From Bacteroidales bacterium (GTDB lineage Bacteria; Bacteroidota; Bacteroidia; Bacteroidales; P3), in the NCBI GenBank assembly GCA_017545365.1, contig JAFWOP010000064.1, positions 1 to 64,000 on the forward strand: DNA of 64,000 nt, given 5' to 3'. How positions within the stretch are numbered: the stretch's first letter is position 1; each line of letters starts with the position of its first letter. The notes beneath the pieces are model-generated. The model did not search any database, was not told where the DNA came from, and worked only from the letters and a program-made list of their open reading frames with translations. Shown piece after piece: positions 16,005-24,424 of this stretch. The position numbers and the translations under genes were made by a program.

Positions 16005-18866
16005 TCACTTCTTACTCTGCACCCAGCGGTCGCAGGCGGCGAGGCAACCGGGCAGGACGAAGAGTATGAGCATGATGGCGGAGAGGCCTCCGACGGCCAG
16101 ACAGCCTACGATGGAGGCGATGGTGTGGTCGGTGACCAGCAGCGACATGATGCCGGGAGCCAGCACGATGATGAGGCCGGAGGTCATGATGGTGCGTATC
16201 GACCCCCGGTAGGCGGCCTTGAGCGACTCCCCTACCCCTTGCGTGCGGCGCCCCTCGCGGTAATAGTTGGTGAAGAGGATGGCATAGTCGATGGTGGCAC
16301 CCATAAGGATGCTTTGTACGATGAGGTAGGCGAGGTACAGTAGGCTGCGGCCTCCCAACCCACTGATGAAGACATTGAGGTAGACTCCCGTAAGCACGGT
16401 GAGGAGCAGCATCACTGGCACCACGAGGGAGCGGAAGGTGAGGGTCACTATCACCAGGATGGCCAGGATGGTGAGCAGGGTGAGCAACAGCAGCTCGCGG
16501 CCAAAGCCTTGCTGCATTTCGTCGAACATTACCGACTCGCCCACCAGCTTGTAGTCGCCCGACAGATGACTGCCGCACACTTCGCGCACGCGGTGGAGGA
16601 ACTGCTGCACCTCTTCCCCTTCGTCGGGATAGCTGGTGACGATGGCGGCCATGGACCACCGGTCGCCTTTCAGCTGTCCGACACCCTGCGCCATCATGCT
16701 GCGGATGCTGCTCAGATGGTTGCGCATGCTGTCGTCGATGAAGGTGGCAAAGGCAGGGTCATTGACCAGTTCTTCGGTGAGGAAGGTTACCAGCTGCTCC
16801 AAGGAGCAGGTGGTCGTGGCAAGACCGCTGTCCTCAGCCATGGGGGTGCGGTCGTCGCCAGCCATGGGCAACACGACCTCCTCCGGCGCGACGGCAGCAT
16901 CGGCCGTCCGTGTGGTGTCTTTCGTCTCCATGGTGTCGGCCATCTGGGCGGTCAATGCGGTGTCGGCAGCTGCCAACGTGTCGGAAGACGGCAAGGTCTC
17001 CCCTACTGCCACTTCGTCCACTGGCTCGGCCGGGGTCTGCAGGGCTGCCTCCATCCGATTGCGGAGGGTTGTAAGCTGGCGCGTTTGTTCTTTGCTGATG
17101 AAAGAGGCATAGAGCTTGTTGGGCAGCACCTTGTCGTTCACATAGCGCACAAACTCCAGAGGCGACATGGTGCCTTTGGCACGTCCTGCCATGCGGTAGA
17201 GGGTGGCAGCCTGCTTGCTGTCGAACCCCAAATAGGCCGACAGGGTGGCTGCGGTCATGGGGGTGAGTATGGTGTCGCGATAGGTGGGTTTGGGTGCAAT
17301 GGTTTCGGCCTGTTCCACGGGGGTAATGTCGGCTGGTGGCTCGGACAGCGAGTCGGCCGACGGCACTGGTGCTACCGACACTACGGGTGCCACGGCACCC
17401 GTCGACTGGCCGGCGGTGATGGTGACCATGGGCACCTTGTGGCCGCTTTCGACGATGGCGGCAATCTCGCCGATGCCGCCCACTTCGGCAGCTACCACCG
17501 AGTCCTCAAGAGCGTCGTGCTGCTGCAGCATGTATACCATGTCGAGCATCTCGGGGGTGAGCACCGAGTCAATCATCTTCGACGCCTGGGGGTCAAGCAT
17601 GGCGGAAAGGCCTTTGAGGCTGGCGTACATCTCGTGGGAGGTGAGTTGCCGCCGCATGAGTGTGGGGTACGACACCACAGTGTCCACCTTGGTGTCGAGG
17701 CTGAGGGTCTCCACGAGGTCGAGCAGGTGGTCCTCGTCTTTGTTTTCATACAGAAGCACCACGGTGTTCTTGCGTGGGAAGACCTCGCTGATAGTGGTGG
17801 GCCAGTTGGTGGAGAACGATATGGTGGTGAGGTTGTGCAGGTAGAGTGAGGCGAAGAAGACAGCCACCGCCACCAATGCCAGCGGGAGGCGGAAGCGCAG
17901 TTCGAAGCGTGCCAGTCTGTCGGTATTGGGCACGGGCACCCGCTTGCTGCTGCGCCAGATGGCGTTGTGGAAAAGGAGCACCAGGGCGGGCAAGACGGTA
18001 TAGATGCAAAGGACGCTGCAGAGCACCCCCTTGGCCAAGACGATGCCGAGGTCCATGCCGATACGGAACTTCATGAAGCAGAGCATGAGCAGTCCCGCCA
18101 TGGTGGTGAAGGCACTGCTGAGAACCGATGGCGATGCCGCCGTCAGGGCACGTCGCATTGCTGCCTCGCGGTCGTCGCCAGCCGCAGCCAACTCCTGGCG
18201 GTAGCGGTTCATGAGGATGATGGAATAGTCCATCGAGAGCACCAGCTGCAGGATGGCCACGATGGCATGGGTGGTCATAGAGACACTGGGGAGCAGCACA
18301 TTGCTGCCCATATTGAGGAGCACGGCGGCTCCGATGGTGGCGAGGAAGAGCAGCGGCTCGACCCACGACTCGCACATGAGGAAGAGGATGGCGAAGACCA
18401 GCAGTGCTGCCACGATGAACACAATGGGGTCGGGCATATTGCCGTCGATGCTCGTCTCCACCACAACGTCGAGGTCCCCTCCCCTAATCTTTGAGGCCAC
18501 GGCCTTGGGGTTGCCGTCGGCGGCGATGGTGAGGTCGTAAAGCACATAGCCGTCCTTTTCCTGCACGGCGGTGAGTGCCTTGACCCCCTCCATCTGGCGG
18601 AAGACATCGGCGAGGCTGTCGCGCACCTCGTGGTCCAACCCGCGGTACATGGCACGCACACTGAGCATGCTGACGGCATCGTCGCCCAAAGCCACGGACA
18701 TGGTGTCCAAGGCTGCTTTCATCTCAGAGTCGGCCGGGAGGTAACGGGTCATGTCGGTGTTGACATTCACGCGTGGAACCATCAGGCCGCAGAACACTGC
18801 CGCTGCCAGCACGATGGCAAGCAGGTGGTTGCGGCGCTGAACCAGGAAGGACGAGAGGGGTTTCAT
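16005..18866 (-). CDS. MMPL/RND-superfamily exporter
   Basis: A 953-residue polytopic protein of the RND superfamily (MMPL branch): one N-terminal helix (about 12-30), an extracytoplasmic domain, a five-helix block (about 155-310), a second helix and domain, and a C-terminal five-helix block (from LLLLTLLTILAILVIVTLTF onward). Conserved features include DYSIILMNRYRQE after helix 4 and GATIDYAILFTNYYRE in the repeat. Such proteins export lipids or hydrophobic molecules from the inner membrane by proton motive force. The second extracytoplasmic region contains two low-complexity inserts rich in Ala, Thr, Asp and Pro (for example TALTAQMADTMETKDTTRTA), unusual for the family. Transport substrate unknown. 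It follows the four-helix-bundle gene by 12 bp. Confidence 0.85.
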   Translation of the reverse strand: MKPLSSFLVQRRNHLLAIVLAAAVFCGLMVPRVNVNTDMTRYLPADSEMKAALDTMSVALGDDAVSMLSVRAMYRGLDHEVRDSLADVFRQMEGVKALTAVQEKDGYVLYDLTIAADGNPKAVASKIRGGDLDVVVETSIDGNMPDPIVFIVAALLVFAILFLMCESWVEPLLFLATIGAAVLLNMGSNVLLPSVSMTTHAIVAILQLVLSMDYSIILMNRYRQELAAAGDDREAAMRRALTAASPSVLSSAFTTMAGLLMLCFMKFRIGMDLGIVLAKGVLCSVLCIYTVLPALVLLFHNAIWRSSKRVPVPNTDRLARFELRFRLPLALVAVAVFFASLYLHNLTTISFSTNWPTTISEVFPRKNTVVLLYENKDEDHLLDLVETLSLDTKVDTVVSYPTLMRRQLTSHEMYASLKGLSAMLDPQASKMIDSVLTPEMLDMVYMLQQHDALEDSVVAAEVGGIGEIAAIVESGHKVPMVTITAGQSTGAVAPVVSVAPVPSADSLSEPPADITPVEQAETIAPKPTYRDTILTPMTAATLSAYLGFDSKQAATLYRMAGRAKGTMSPLEFVRYVNDKVLPNKLYASFISKEQTRQLTTLRNRMEAALQTPAEPVDEVAVGETLPSSDTLAAADTALTAQMADTMETKDTTRTADAAVAPEEVVLPMAGDDRTPMAEDSGLATTTCSLEQLVTFLTEELVNDPAFATFIDDSMRNHLSSIRSMMAQGVGQLKGDRWSMAAIVTSYPDEGEEVQQFLHRVREVCGSHLSGDYKLVGESVMFDEMQQGFGRELLLLTLLTILAILVIVTLTFRSLVVPVMLLLTVLTGVYLNVFISGLGGRSLLYLAYLIVQSILMGATIDYAILFTNYYREGRRTQGVGESLKAAYRGSIRTIMTSGLIIVLAPGIMSLLVTDHTIASIVGCLAVGGLSAIMLILFVLPGCLAACDRWVQSKK

Positions 18867-18878
18867 TCTTTGAAGGTG

Positions 18879-18935
18879 CTAGTTGCTAGAATTACTAGAT
18901 TTACTAGTACTACTAGTATTACTAGTATCACTAGT
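18879..18935. repeat. CTAG-word tract overlapping the 3-prime end of a gene
   Basis: Seven CTAG tetramers occur at intervals of about 8-9 bp (words such as ACTAGTATT). The tract encodes the Ser/Thr/Asn-rich tail of the four-helix-bundle protein and even supplies its TAG stop. Confidence 0.8.
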
Positions 18936-19589
18936 TTTGCAGGTGAGGGCTTCGAGTCTTTGTTTGAGGGATTGGATTTCGGCTTTCAGATTGCGGTTTT
19001 CTTCTTCTAGCTCTTGGAGACGTAGGTCTTGCTCTTGGCGGTAGCCGGTGCGGGCAGCATGCATCCTTTCTTTGACTCCGCCTTGGGTGACGAACTGCTT
19101 CTCCAAATGCTGCAAGTAGGAGTCGAGCATCTTGTCAGTGATGCGGCAGAGGGTGATGGCCATATTGCAGAACTCCTCTGCGGGGAGGGTTTCCGCCAGA
19201 TGGCGGTAATCGGCATAGTCGTTGCGGGAGCGGCAAAAGGCCAGCATATTATCAAATCGGGGATGACCTTTGTCCCAGAGGGGCAGGGTGTGTTTCTTCA
19301 GATAGTCTTCATAATCTTCCCTCAGTTCCTGTAGGCTTGCCCGCCCCACATTCACCAGCTTCACTTCGGTCTCGCTGCTCGTGAGGGCTGCCTCGCTGCC
19401 TTCGACAATATTTTGCTTGCCGCTGCGAGCCGCCTGGTTCATCTGGTCGACCGTGCGGTCGCCATGGGCTGGAAGGAACCGTCTGCAAAACACGTCCGTC
19501 AGCAGCACCAAGACCTCGCTCTTTTGATAGAGGTGGAGGTTTTTGTAATCTGGCACTGGACGGAAGATGCTTTTTGGTTGGAAGGACAT
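18879..19589 (-). CDS. Four-helix-bundle protein with suffix domain
   Basis: The 236-residue product resembles the 23S-rRNA-intervening-sequence type four-helix-bundle family, long form with a C-terminal suffix domain, common in Bacteroidetes: LYQKSEVLVLLTDVFCRRFL (helix 1), DQMNQAARSGKQNIVEGSEA (helix 2), ELREDYEDYLKKH, then SRNDYADYRHL and FCNMAITLCRITDKMLDSYL. Next comes a coiled coil (about 170-218, EQDLRLQELEEENRNLKAEI). The last 18 residues (CKTSDTSNTSSTSKSSNSSN region) are low complexity and encoded by CTAG words, so the end has probably drifted by repeat growth. No enzymatic function is known for the family. It lies just upstream of the MMPL gene. Confidence 0.75.
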   Translation of the reverse strand: MSFQPKSIFRPVPDYKNLHLYQKSEVLVLLTDVFCRRFLPAHGDRTVDQMNQAARSGKQNIVEGSEAALTSSETEVKLVNVGRASLQELREDYEDYLKKHTLPLWDKGHPRFDNMLAFCRSRNDYADYRHLAETLPAEEFCNMAITLCRITDKMLDSYLQHLEKQFVTQGGVKERMHAARTGYRQEQDLRLQELEEENRNLKAEIQSLKQRLEALTCKTSDTSNTSSTSKSSNSSN

Positions 19590-19610
19590 GGAGGAAGGCT
19601 TTTTTTAAAA

Positions 19611-19659
19611 CTAGTATTTCTAGTATGACTAGTGGGACTAGTGATACTAGAAATACTAG
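19611..19659. repeat. Large CTAG-word palindrome between genes
   Basis: CTAGTATTTCTAGTAT (19611-19626) and ATACTAGAAATACTAG (19644-19659) are perfect 16-bp inverted arms around two ACTAGT words. It lies between the M13 peptidase stop and the four-helix-bundle start and could fold into a cruciform or strong hairpin. Confidence 0.75.
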
Positions 19660-19674
19660 ATACTTAATCAGTTA

Positions 19675-21726
19675 CTACCACAGCTGGGCGCGGCACTCTG
19701 GTGCCAGATACATGGCGCAGCCAGGCTGGATGCCGAAGGCTTCGAGGAACTCGGTGACGTGCGGCAGGGTGGCGTTGACACGGTTCTCGGCAAGGCTATG
19801 CACATCGCTGGCGGTGAGCTGCAGCTTGGCCTCTTCGCGGATGTTGCTGGCCCAGACACCGGCGTAGGCGAGGAAGAAGCGCTGGGCGGGCGTGAAGCCG
19901 TCCATCGCTTTCTCGTTGACCTGACGTTTGGCAATGGCGTTCTGCAGTGCCTGATAGCTGATGTGCAGACCGCCGTTGTCGGCAATGTTCTCACCCAGGG
20001 TGAGCTTGCCGTTGGCATAGACCTCGGGGTCGTCGCTGATTTTGACCTTGTTGAACCAGTCAACCAGCACCTGTGCGTTCTGCTGGAAGCGGGCGGTATC
20101 CTCGTCCTCCCACCAGTCGTTGAGGTTGCCGTCCTTGTCATAGTGGCGGCCCTGGTCGTCGAATCCGTGGGTCATCTCATGCCCGATGACCACGCCAATG
20201 GCACCATAGTTGAAGGCATCGTCGGCATTCATGTCGAAGAAAGGTTTCTGAAGGATACCGGCGGGGAAGCAAATCTCGTTGGTGGTGGGGTTGTAGTAGG
20301 CGTTGACGGTCTGAGGAGTCATACCCCACTCGGTCTTGTCGACGGGCTTGTCAATCTTGGAAACCATGTAGGCGATGTCGAACTGGTTGGAACGGATGAC
20401 GTTGGCGAAGTAGCTGTCCTTCTTAATTTCCAGACCGCTATAGTCGCGCCACTTGTCGGGATAGCCCACCTTGACCATGATGGTGGAGAGCTTTTCGATG
20501 GCGCGCTTCTTGGTGGCATCACACATCCAGGTGGCCTCGTGGATGCGCTGGGCAAAGGCCTCCTTCAGGTTGCCCACCATCTCCACCATGCGGTGCTTGG
20601 CGGCAGCGGGGAAGTATTTCTCGACATACAGCTTTCCGAGGGCCTCACCCATGGCACCGTCGACGGTGCTGGTGACGCGTTTCCAACGGGGGCGCAGTTG
20701 CTCGGCACCGCTGAGGGTACGGCCGTAGAACTCGAAGTTGGCGTTGACGAAGTTGCTGCTGAGGTAGCCGGCGGCGGAGTTGATGACGTTCCAGGCGTAG
20801 TAGGCCTTGATGGCGTCGAGGTTCTTAGCTTCGTTGAGGATTTTGCCCACCTCGGCCATGTACTCGGGCTGGCACATGTTGAAGCTGGTGAGCTTGGGCA
20901 GACCAATTTCGGCGAAATAGCTCTTGAGGTCGATACCGGCGGCGCAGAGGGCGGCGGTGTCGAAGTTCATCTTATTGTAAGTCTTGAAGGGGTCGCGGTT
21001 GTCCTCGTTGGAGTACTGAGCCTTGGCGAGGCGGGTTTCGAGGTCCATGACCATCTTGGCGAGTTGGGCGGGGGTCTTGCCGCTGAGTTTGTCGTAGCCA
21101 GCGTTGGCAAACTGGGTCTCCATCAATTTGACGTATGCCTTGCGCAGCTCGGGCTCACGGCCTTTGTTCTCGAGGTAGTAGTCGCGCTCGCCCATGCCGA
21201 TGCCGGTCTGGTAGAGCCAAGCGATGCACTGGTTGGCATCAGCTGCGTCGGCCTCGTTGAAGAGGGCGAAGAAGGGGTTGATGCCGATGCCGTGGAGTTT
21301 GCGCATCTCGGCTTGGAGCTCGTCCACCTTCTTGATGGCGGCAATCTCATTCAGATAGGGCATGATGGGTTCGGCACCCTGCTGCTCGATGGTGGCAGTG
21401 TCCATACCGACGGTGTAGAGGGTGGCAATCTTGTCGCCATAGCTGCCGGGCTCGTTAGAGTTGTTAATCAGAGAGTCGATAAGAGTGCGGAGCTGCTCCT
21501 GGTTGGTCTCGGCCAACACGTCGAAGGCGCCATAGCGGCTGTGCTCGGCATCCAGCGGGTGGGCTTTGAGCCAGCCGCCGCAGGCATAGTGATAGAAGTC
21601 CTCGGCAGGGTTGACGGTGGTGTCAAGATTGTCGAGATTGACCCCAGAGGAGAGTTCGGGGCCTTTGTGACAAGACGTCGCAGCAAAAAGCGATACTGTC
21701 ATGATTGCTAATACGGTTTTTTTCAT
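19675..21726 (-). CDS. pepO: M13-family zinc metallopeptidase lipoprotein (PepO/neprilysin type)
   Basis: At 683 residues it matches the neprilysin family. The N-terminus is a lipoprotein signal with Cys19 (VSLFAATSCHKG). The catalytic domain has NAYYNPTTNEICFPAGIL, the zinc motif HEMTH (about residues 512-516, in VIGHEMTHGFDDQGR) and the third ligand in GENIADNGGL. The C-terminus ends in a version of the usual family end (CAMYLAPECRAQLW), with Cys replacing more usual residues. M13 enzymes cut short peptides; as an envelope lipoprotein it would process imported or secreted peptides in the periplasm or at the surface. It lies upstream of, but separated by a palindrome from, the four-helix-bundle gene. 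Confidence 0.92.
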   Translation of the reverse strand: MKKTVLAIMTVSLFAATSCHKGPELSSGVNLDNLDTTVNPAEDFYHYACGGWLKAHPLDAEHSRYGAFDVLAETNQEQLRTLIDSLINNSNEPGSYGDKIATLYTVGMDTATIEQQGAEPIMPYLNEIAAIKKVDELQAEMRKLHGIGINPFFALFNEADAADANQCIAWLYQTGIGMGERDYYLENKGREPELRKAYVKLMETQFANAGYDKLSGKTPAQLAKMVMDLETRLAKAQYSNEDNRDPFKTYNKMNFDTAALCAAGIDLKSYFAEIGLPKLTSFNMCQPEYMAEVGKILNEAKNLDAIKAYYAWNVINSAAGYLSSNFVNANFEFYGRTLSGAEQLRPRWKRVTSTVDGAMGEALGKLYVEKYFPAAAKHRMVEMVGNLKEAFAQRIHEATWMCDATKKRAIEKLSTIMVKVGYPDKWRDYSGLEIKKDSYFANVIRSNQFDIAYMVSKIDKPVDKTEWGMTPQTVNAYYNPTTNEICFPAGILQKPFFDMNADDAFNYGAIGVVIGHEMTHGFDDQGRHYDKDGNLNDWWEDEDTARFQQNAQVLVDWFNKVKISDDPEVYANGKLTLGENIADNGGLHISYQALQNAIAKRQVNEKAMDGFTPAQRFFLAYAGVWASNIREEAKLQLTASDVHSLAENRVNATLPHVTEFLEAFGIQPGCAMYLAPECRAQLW

Positions 21727-21784
21727 TTGTTGTTATTTGAATTAGAAATTTGTCTGAGCCTTATGCGTGATTTTTATAGAAGTC

Positions 21785-22693
21785 CTATGGATTCGGATTG
21801 TCGAAAACGGCCACATTGTTGAAATATTGGTATTCTTCAAGGAGCGACCAGTAGTCGTCATCCATGAAGTTTTGTAGCATTTCCTTATCTAATGGAGGGC
21901 AATGGGGGCGGAAACTGTCAATGACCATTCTCCTTTGAGCGTTGGTGAGCCGGCAGTCCATCTGGTTTAATGCCAGATAGTACCATAGCATACGAATCAT
22001 TCGAAGAATAGCATCATTCAGGTTCAATCTCTGATTAACCACACTCATTCTTTCTCTAGAGGACACATGAGGATTATCCTTCCAAACGACATAGCCTGTT
22101 GTCGGTCTGTACTTAAACTCCTGATGGATATTCTTCATAAAGATGAAGGGTGGCATATACTCATCACCTCGAGGGTTGTTGCAACAAAGGTGGTTTTTGC
22201 TGCCTTTGGGCAAACTGCCGTCGCAAGAGGCCACCAAATTCTCGTAAGCCACGTTGTGAGGGAATGGCGGAGAGGTTTTCTTGTGTCGTCTGATGAACAC
22301 CTCTTTAAATACCATTACATTCTCATCCTTCACCAGTTCTGATGGGACATCGTAATAAGTACTATAGGTTTTCGCATCAGGAGTCTTGTTGGGGATGACA
22401 TGTTCTAAGGTGGAATGGGTATCATTGGCTTTAATAGTGCGCATACAGTAACAACAGCAGCCCTCACCCGAAGGCAGGGTCAGTCCGTTATGAGACTCAT
22501 CGAGTATGCCGATTAGAAGCCTCTTATATGTTGTTTCCTGTTTTGGATTGGCCGTCATGTCTGTGTCGACATCTGCTTTCATGGCATCGTATAGATTCGA
22601 GGGATAGGGGTCGCACTGGGAACATCTGTCCAAAAAGGATTTAAGCAACGGATGCGCCCATTTCACACCAATCTTCTTATCTACAAATTCCAT
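21785..22693 (-). CDS. ptuB: HNH endonuclease of a Septu-like defence pair (PtuB-like)
   Basis: The 302-residue product contains an HNH-type zinc-finger nuclease core: Cys80-x2-Cys83 (in GCCCYCMR), Glu97-His98 in STLEHVIPNK, Asn152-Leu153 and Cys157 in ENLVASCDG, and a Cys170/171-Asn cluster. This Cys-x2-Cys ... EH-x-x-P ... NL-x-x-SC ... C order is that of the PtuB/TIGR02646 group, nucleases that partner an ATPase in Septu systems and some retrons. It starts 5 bp after the upstream ATPase stop, so translation is coupled. No reverse transcriptase is nearby, which favours Septu over a retron. The C-terminal third is helical and unassigned. Confidence 0.75.
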   Translation of the reverse strand: MEFVDKKIGVKWAHPLLKSFLDRCSQCDPYPSNLYDAMKADVDTDMTANPKQETTYKRLLIGILDESHNGLTLPSGEGCCCYCMRTIKANDTHSTLEHVIPNKTPDAKTYSTYYDVPSELVKDENVMVFKEVFIRRHKKTSPPFPHNVAYENLVASCDGSLPKGSKNHLCCNNPRGDEYMPPFIFMKNIHQEFKYRPTTGYVVWKDNPHVSSRERMSVVNQRLNLNDAILRMIRMLWYYLALNQMDCRLTNAQRRMVIDSFRPHCPPLDKEMLQNFMDDDYWSLLEEYQYFNNVAVFDNPNP

Positions 22694-22698
22694 AACGT

Positions 22699-24012
22699 CT
22701 ATTTTAGGCTGTCTAATATTTTGCTGTCTTCACCCACCAGATTGACGATTTCGGAGTAAGTGGTCTTCTCCATTTCATTTTCCCCGGCCTCCTTCCAATA
22801 GCGATAAGACTCTATCAATTGTCGCAATAAAGAGTTTCTCACCTTTGTTCCCATGAGGTCGATGAGCAAACTGTTGTAGTCTATGCCGTAGGAATGTCTG
22901 ACTCTTTGAATGGCGGCGGTGTGATTGTCCTGAAGATTTAAACTATAGACAACACAGTCTTCGCCCGATTGCTTGAAGTTAGAGAGTACTACGGGGGAAT
23001 GGGTGGAGACGACAAACTGCATCCTAGGGAAGGCTCTATGCATTCTCTCCAGTATTTCTTGAGCAAGGGAGGGATGAAGATGAAGGTCGATTTCGTCGAT
23101 AAAAGAGATGCCCGAAGGATTGCAGTCCCTATTGAGGATGAAGGCACGGTTTGCCAAATCAAAAGCCATAGAAAAAGCCCTTCGATAACCGGCAGGGAGT
23201 GTTTCGAAATCAGACTCCATACCATTCTTGAACCTCATCACTACCACTTCGCTTTTCCCACGAGCCACTAACGCCATCTCTGCCAATTCGAAGCCGTCGT
23301 TTCCTTCGGCATCTGCCAATGGTTCGGAAAAGCCCACCATACATTTGTTGATGGCTTCGAGATATTCTTTCTCCTGTATTCTGGTATTGTCGTATTTGTA
23401 GTTTTTCCACTGCATTGCAAAGTATTGCTGCCACACGTTACAGCAATCACGAGGGTCATCCCAATTATAGTATGCATCAGACTGACTAATGCCAAACTGA
23501 GAGTCGAGTTTGTCCTGTATCTTCTTTCCCACCCTGACTTTCTCATGAGGGAAGGCATCGGAATAGAAGGCCAATACAGGCAGGTCTTTCAATTCTTGGT
23601 ACCTGTTCCAAAAACGAATAGACTGAGAACTGTATATTTCCCTCATGCCCTCTGACAGGTTTCTTCTTTCAAAGACCACCACCAAGGGAGAGGTTTCTTC
23701 AATGTCAACCTCTGCCTCTATTTTAACTGGCCATGTGCCCCCTTGAGTCTGCGACCCATCGGGGTTCATCGGCCGCATGGCGTCTGTAGTGTCAAAGCTT
23801 TGCACCTTTTGCCCCGATTCAGCGACAAAACTATATTGTGATATTCTTGAGTTTTTGGAAAAAATGAAACTCAGCGACTGCTTGAGGGCACCTATCAAAT
23901 TCGTCTTTCCCGAACCGTTTTTACCAATCAACAGGGTGATTTCCTTACCCAAATCAAGGTCAAGATGTTCGTAATTACGATAATTCGTCAGCTTAATATT
24001 CCTTATATACAT
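22699..24012 (-). CDS. ptuA: Overcoming-lysogenisation/SMC-like ATPase of a Septu-like pair (PtuA-like)
   Basis: A 437-residue RecF/SMC-like ABC ATPase without a long coiled coil or TOPRIM domain. Walker A is GKNGSGKTN (30-38); a degenerate signature LPAGYRRAF lies at 272-280; Walker B is FIDEIDLHLHP (304-314); the switch His is in VVSTHSPVVL (335-344). The N-terminus MYIRNIKLTNYRNYEHLDLDL is typical of these ATPases. It is followed with a 5-bp gap by an HNH nuclease, the PtuA-PtuB gene order. In Septu the ATPase holds the nuclease inactive until phage infection; here that role is inferred from gene pair and motifs. A promoter lies about 175 bp upstream. Confidence 0.75.
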   Translation of the reverse strand: MYIRNIKLTNYRNYEHLDLDLGKEITLLIGKNGSGKTNLIGALKQSLSFIFSKNSRISQYSFVAESGQKVQSFDTTDAMRPMNPDGSQTQGGTWPVKIEAEVDIEETSPLVVVFERRNLSEGMREIYSSQSIRFWNRYQELKDLPVLAFYSDAFPHEKVRVGKKIQDKLDSQFGISQSDAYYNWDDPRDCCNVWQQYFAMQWKNYKYDNTRIQEKEYLEAINKCMVGFSEPLADAEGNDGFELAEMALVARGKSEVVVMRFKNGMESDFETLPAGYRRAFSMAFDLANRAFILNRDCNPSGISFIDEIDLHLHPSLAQEILERMHRAFPRMQFVVSTHSPVVLSNFKQSGEDCVVYSLNLQDNHTAAIQRVRHSYGIDYNSLLIDLMGTKVRNSLLRQLIESYRYWKEAGENEMEKTTYSEIVNLVGEDSKILDSLK

Positions 24013-24027
24013 TGAACAACTATTTGA

Positions 24028-24172
24028 ATTATTGCTTGAATGCTTGATTGTGTAAATGCCTGAGTGGCTGGCAACTTATGAATTAAGAATTGAGAATTTG
24101 CTGCCGCCCCCTCTAACCTCTAACCTCTAACCCCTAACCAATTATTCAAGCAATCAAACAATCAGACAATGC
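24028..24172. repeat. Composite inverted-repeat element with CAATCAAG and AATTGAG words
   Basis: ATTGCTTGAATGCTTGATTG near 24031-24050 is the near complement of CAAGCAATCAAACAATC near 24147-24164, so the spacer can fold into a long hairpin. Inside are an AATTGAG word, a GCTGCCGCCCCC block and a CTCTAAC tandem. It forms the 5-prime leader of the PtuA-like gene. A module from it (24041-24072) is repeated at 24335-24366 and, inverted, near 31756. Confidence 0.65.
24111..24138 (+). repeat. CTCTAAC heptamer tandem repeat
   Basis: Three exact CTCTAAC units (24111-24131) are followed by one CCCTAAC unit (24132-24138). Confidence 0.9.
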
Positions 24173-24187
24173 TTGCAATATAATTTG

Positions 24188-24223
24188 CAAAGGTACATCT
24201 TTTTTTTGGAATAGCGACAAAAA
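24188..24223 (-). promoter_or_regulatory. Promoter of the Septu-like pair
   Basis: On the minus strand TACCTTTG (complement of 24188-24195) is a consensus -7 box, with TTTTTG (complement of 24218-24223) 22 bp upstream. The leader to the ATPase gene is about 175 bp and is occupied by the composite inverted repeat. Confidence 0.6.
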
Positions 24224-24293
24224 TGTTTGTTCCAACACCGCTGTTAAATATAGATGATTAGAAGATAGATAGTTACCCATATAGAAAACGCAA

Positions 24294-24320
24294 GAGGGCA
24301 TTCCGTAAGGGAACGCCCTC
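24294..24320 (-). terminator. Likely terminator of the giant surface operon
   Basis: GAGGGCATTCC (24294-24304) pairs with GGGAACGCCCTC (24309-24320) with one mismatch, about 105 bp past the last stop of the surface operon. On the minus strand it is followed by a T-containing tract (TTGCGTTTTC), not a perfect U run. Confidence 0.45.
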
Positions 24321-24334
24321 CTGCTTACCTTGGA

Positions 24335-24406
24335 TGCTTGATTGTGTAAATGCTTGAGTGGCTGGCGCAGTCAAACTACTCAAACAATCAAACAATCAGA
24401 CAATCC
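24335..24406. repeat. Second copy of the CAATCAAG repeat module
   Basis: 24335-24366 repeats 24041-24072 with one mismatch, and 24381-24406 holds the complementary CAAACAATCAAACAATCAGA word. It sits right after the stop of the 1,561-residue gene. Confidence 0.8.
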
Positions 24407-24424
24407 TTTTTGTGTACCGAGCAA

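Noticed and set aside
19759..21711. 650-residue open frame antisense to the M13 peptidase
   Set aside because: Shadow of the peptidase gene; Val/Gly/Leu-rich text with no motif.
22699..24012. RecF or OLD-family nuclease call for the ATPase
   Set aside because: The real RecF is at 61051 and this protein lacks a TOPRIM domain; the HNH partner 5 bp downstream fits PtuA better.
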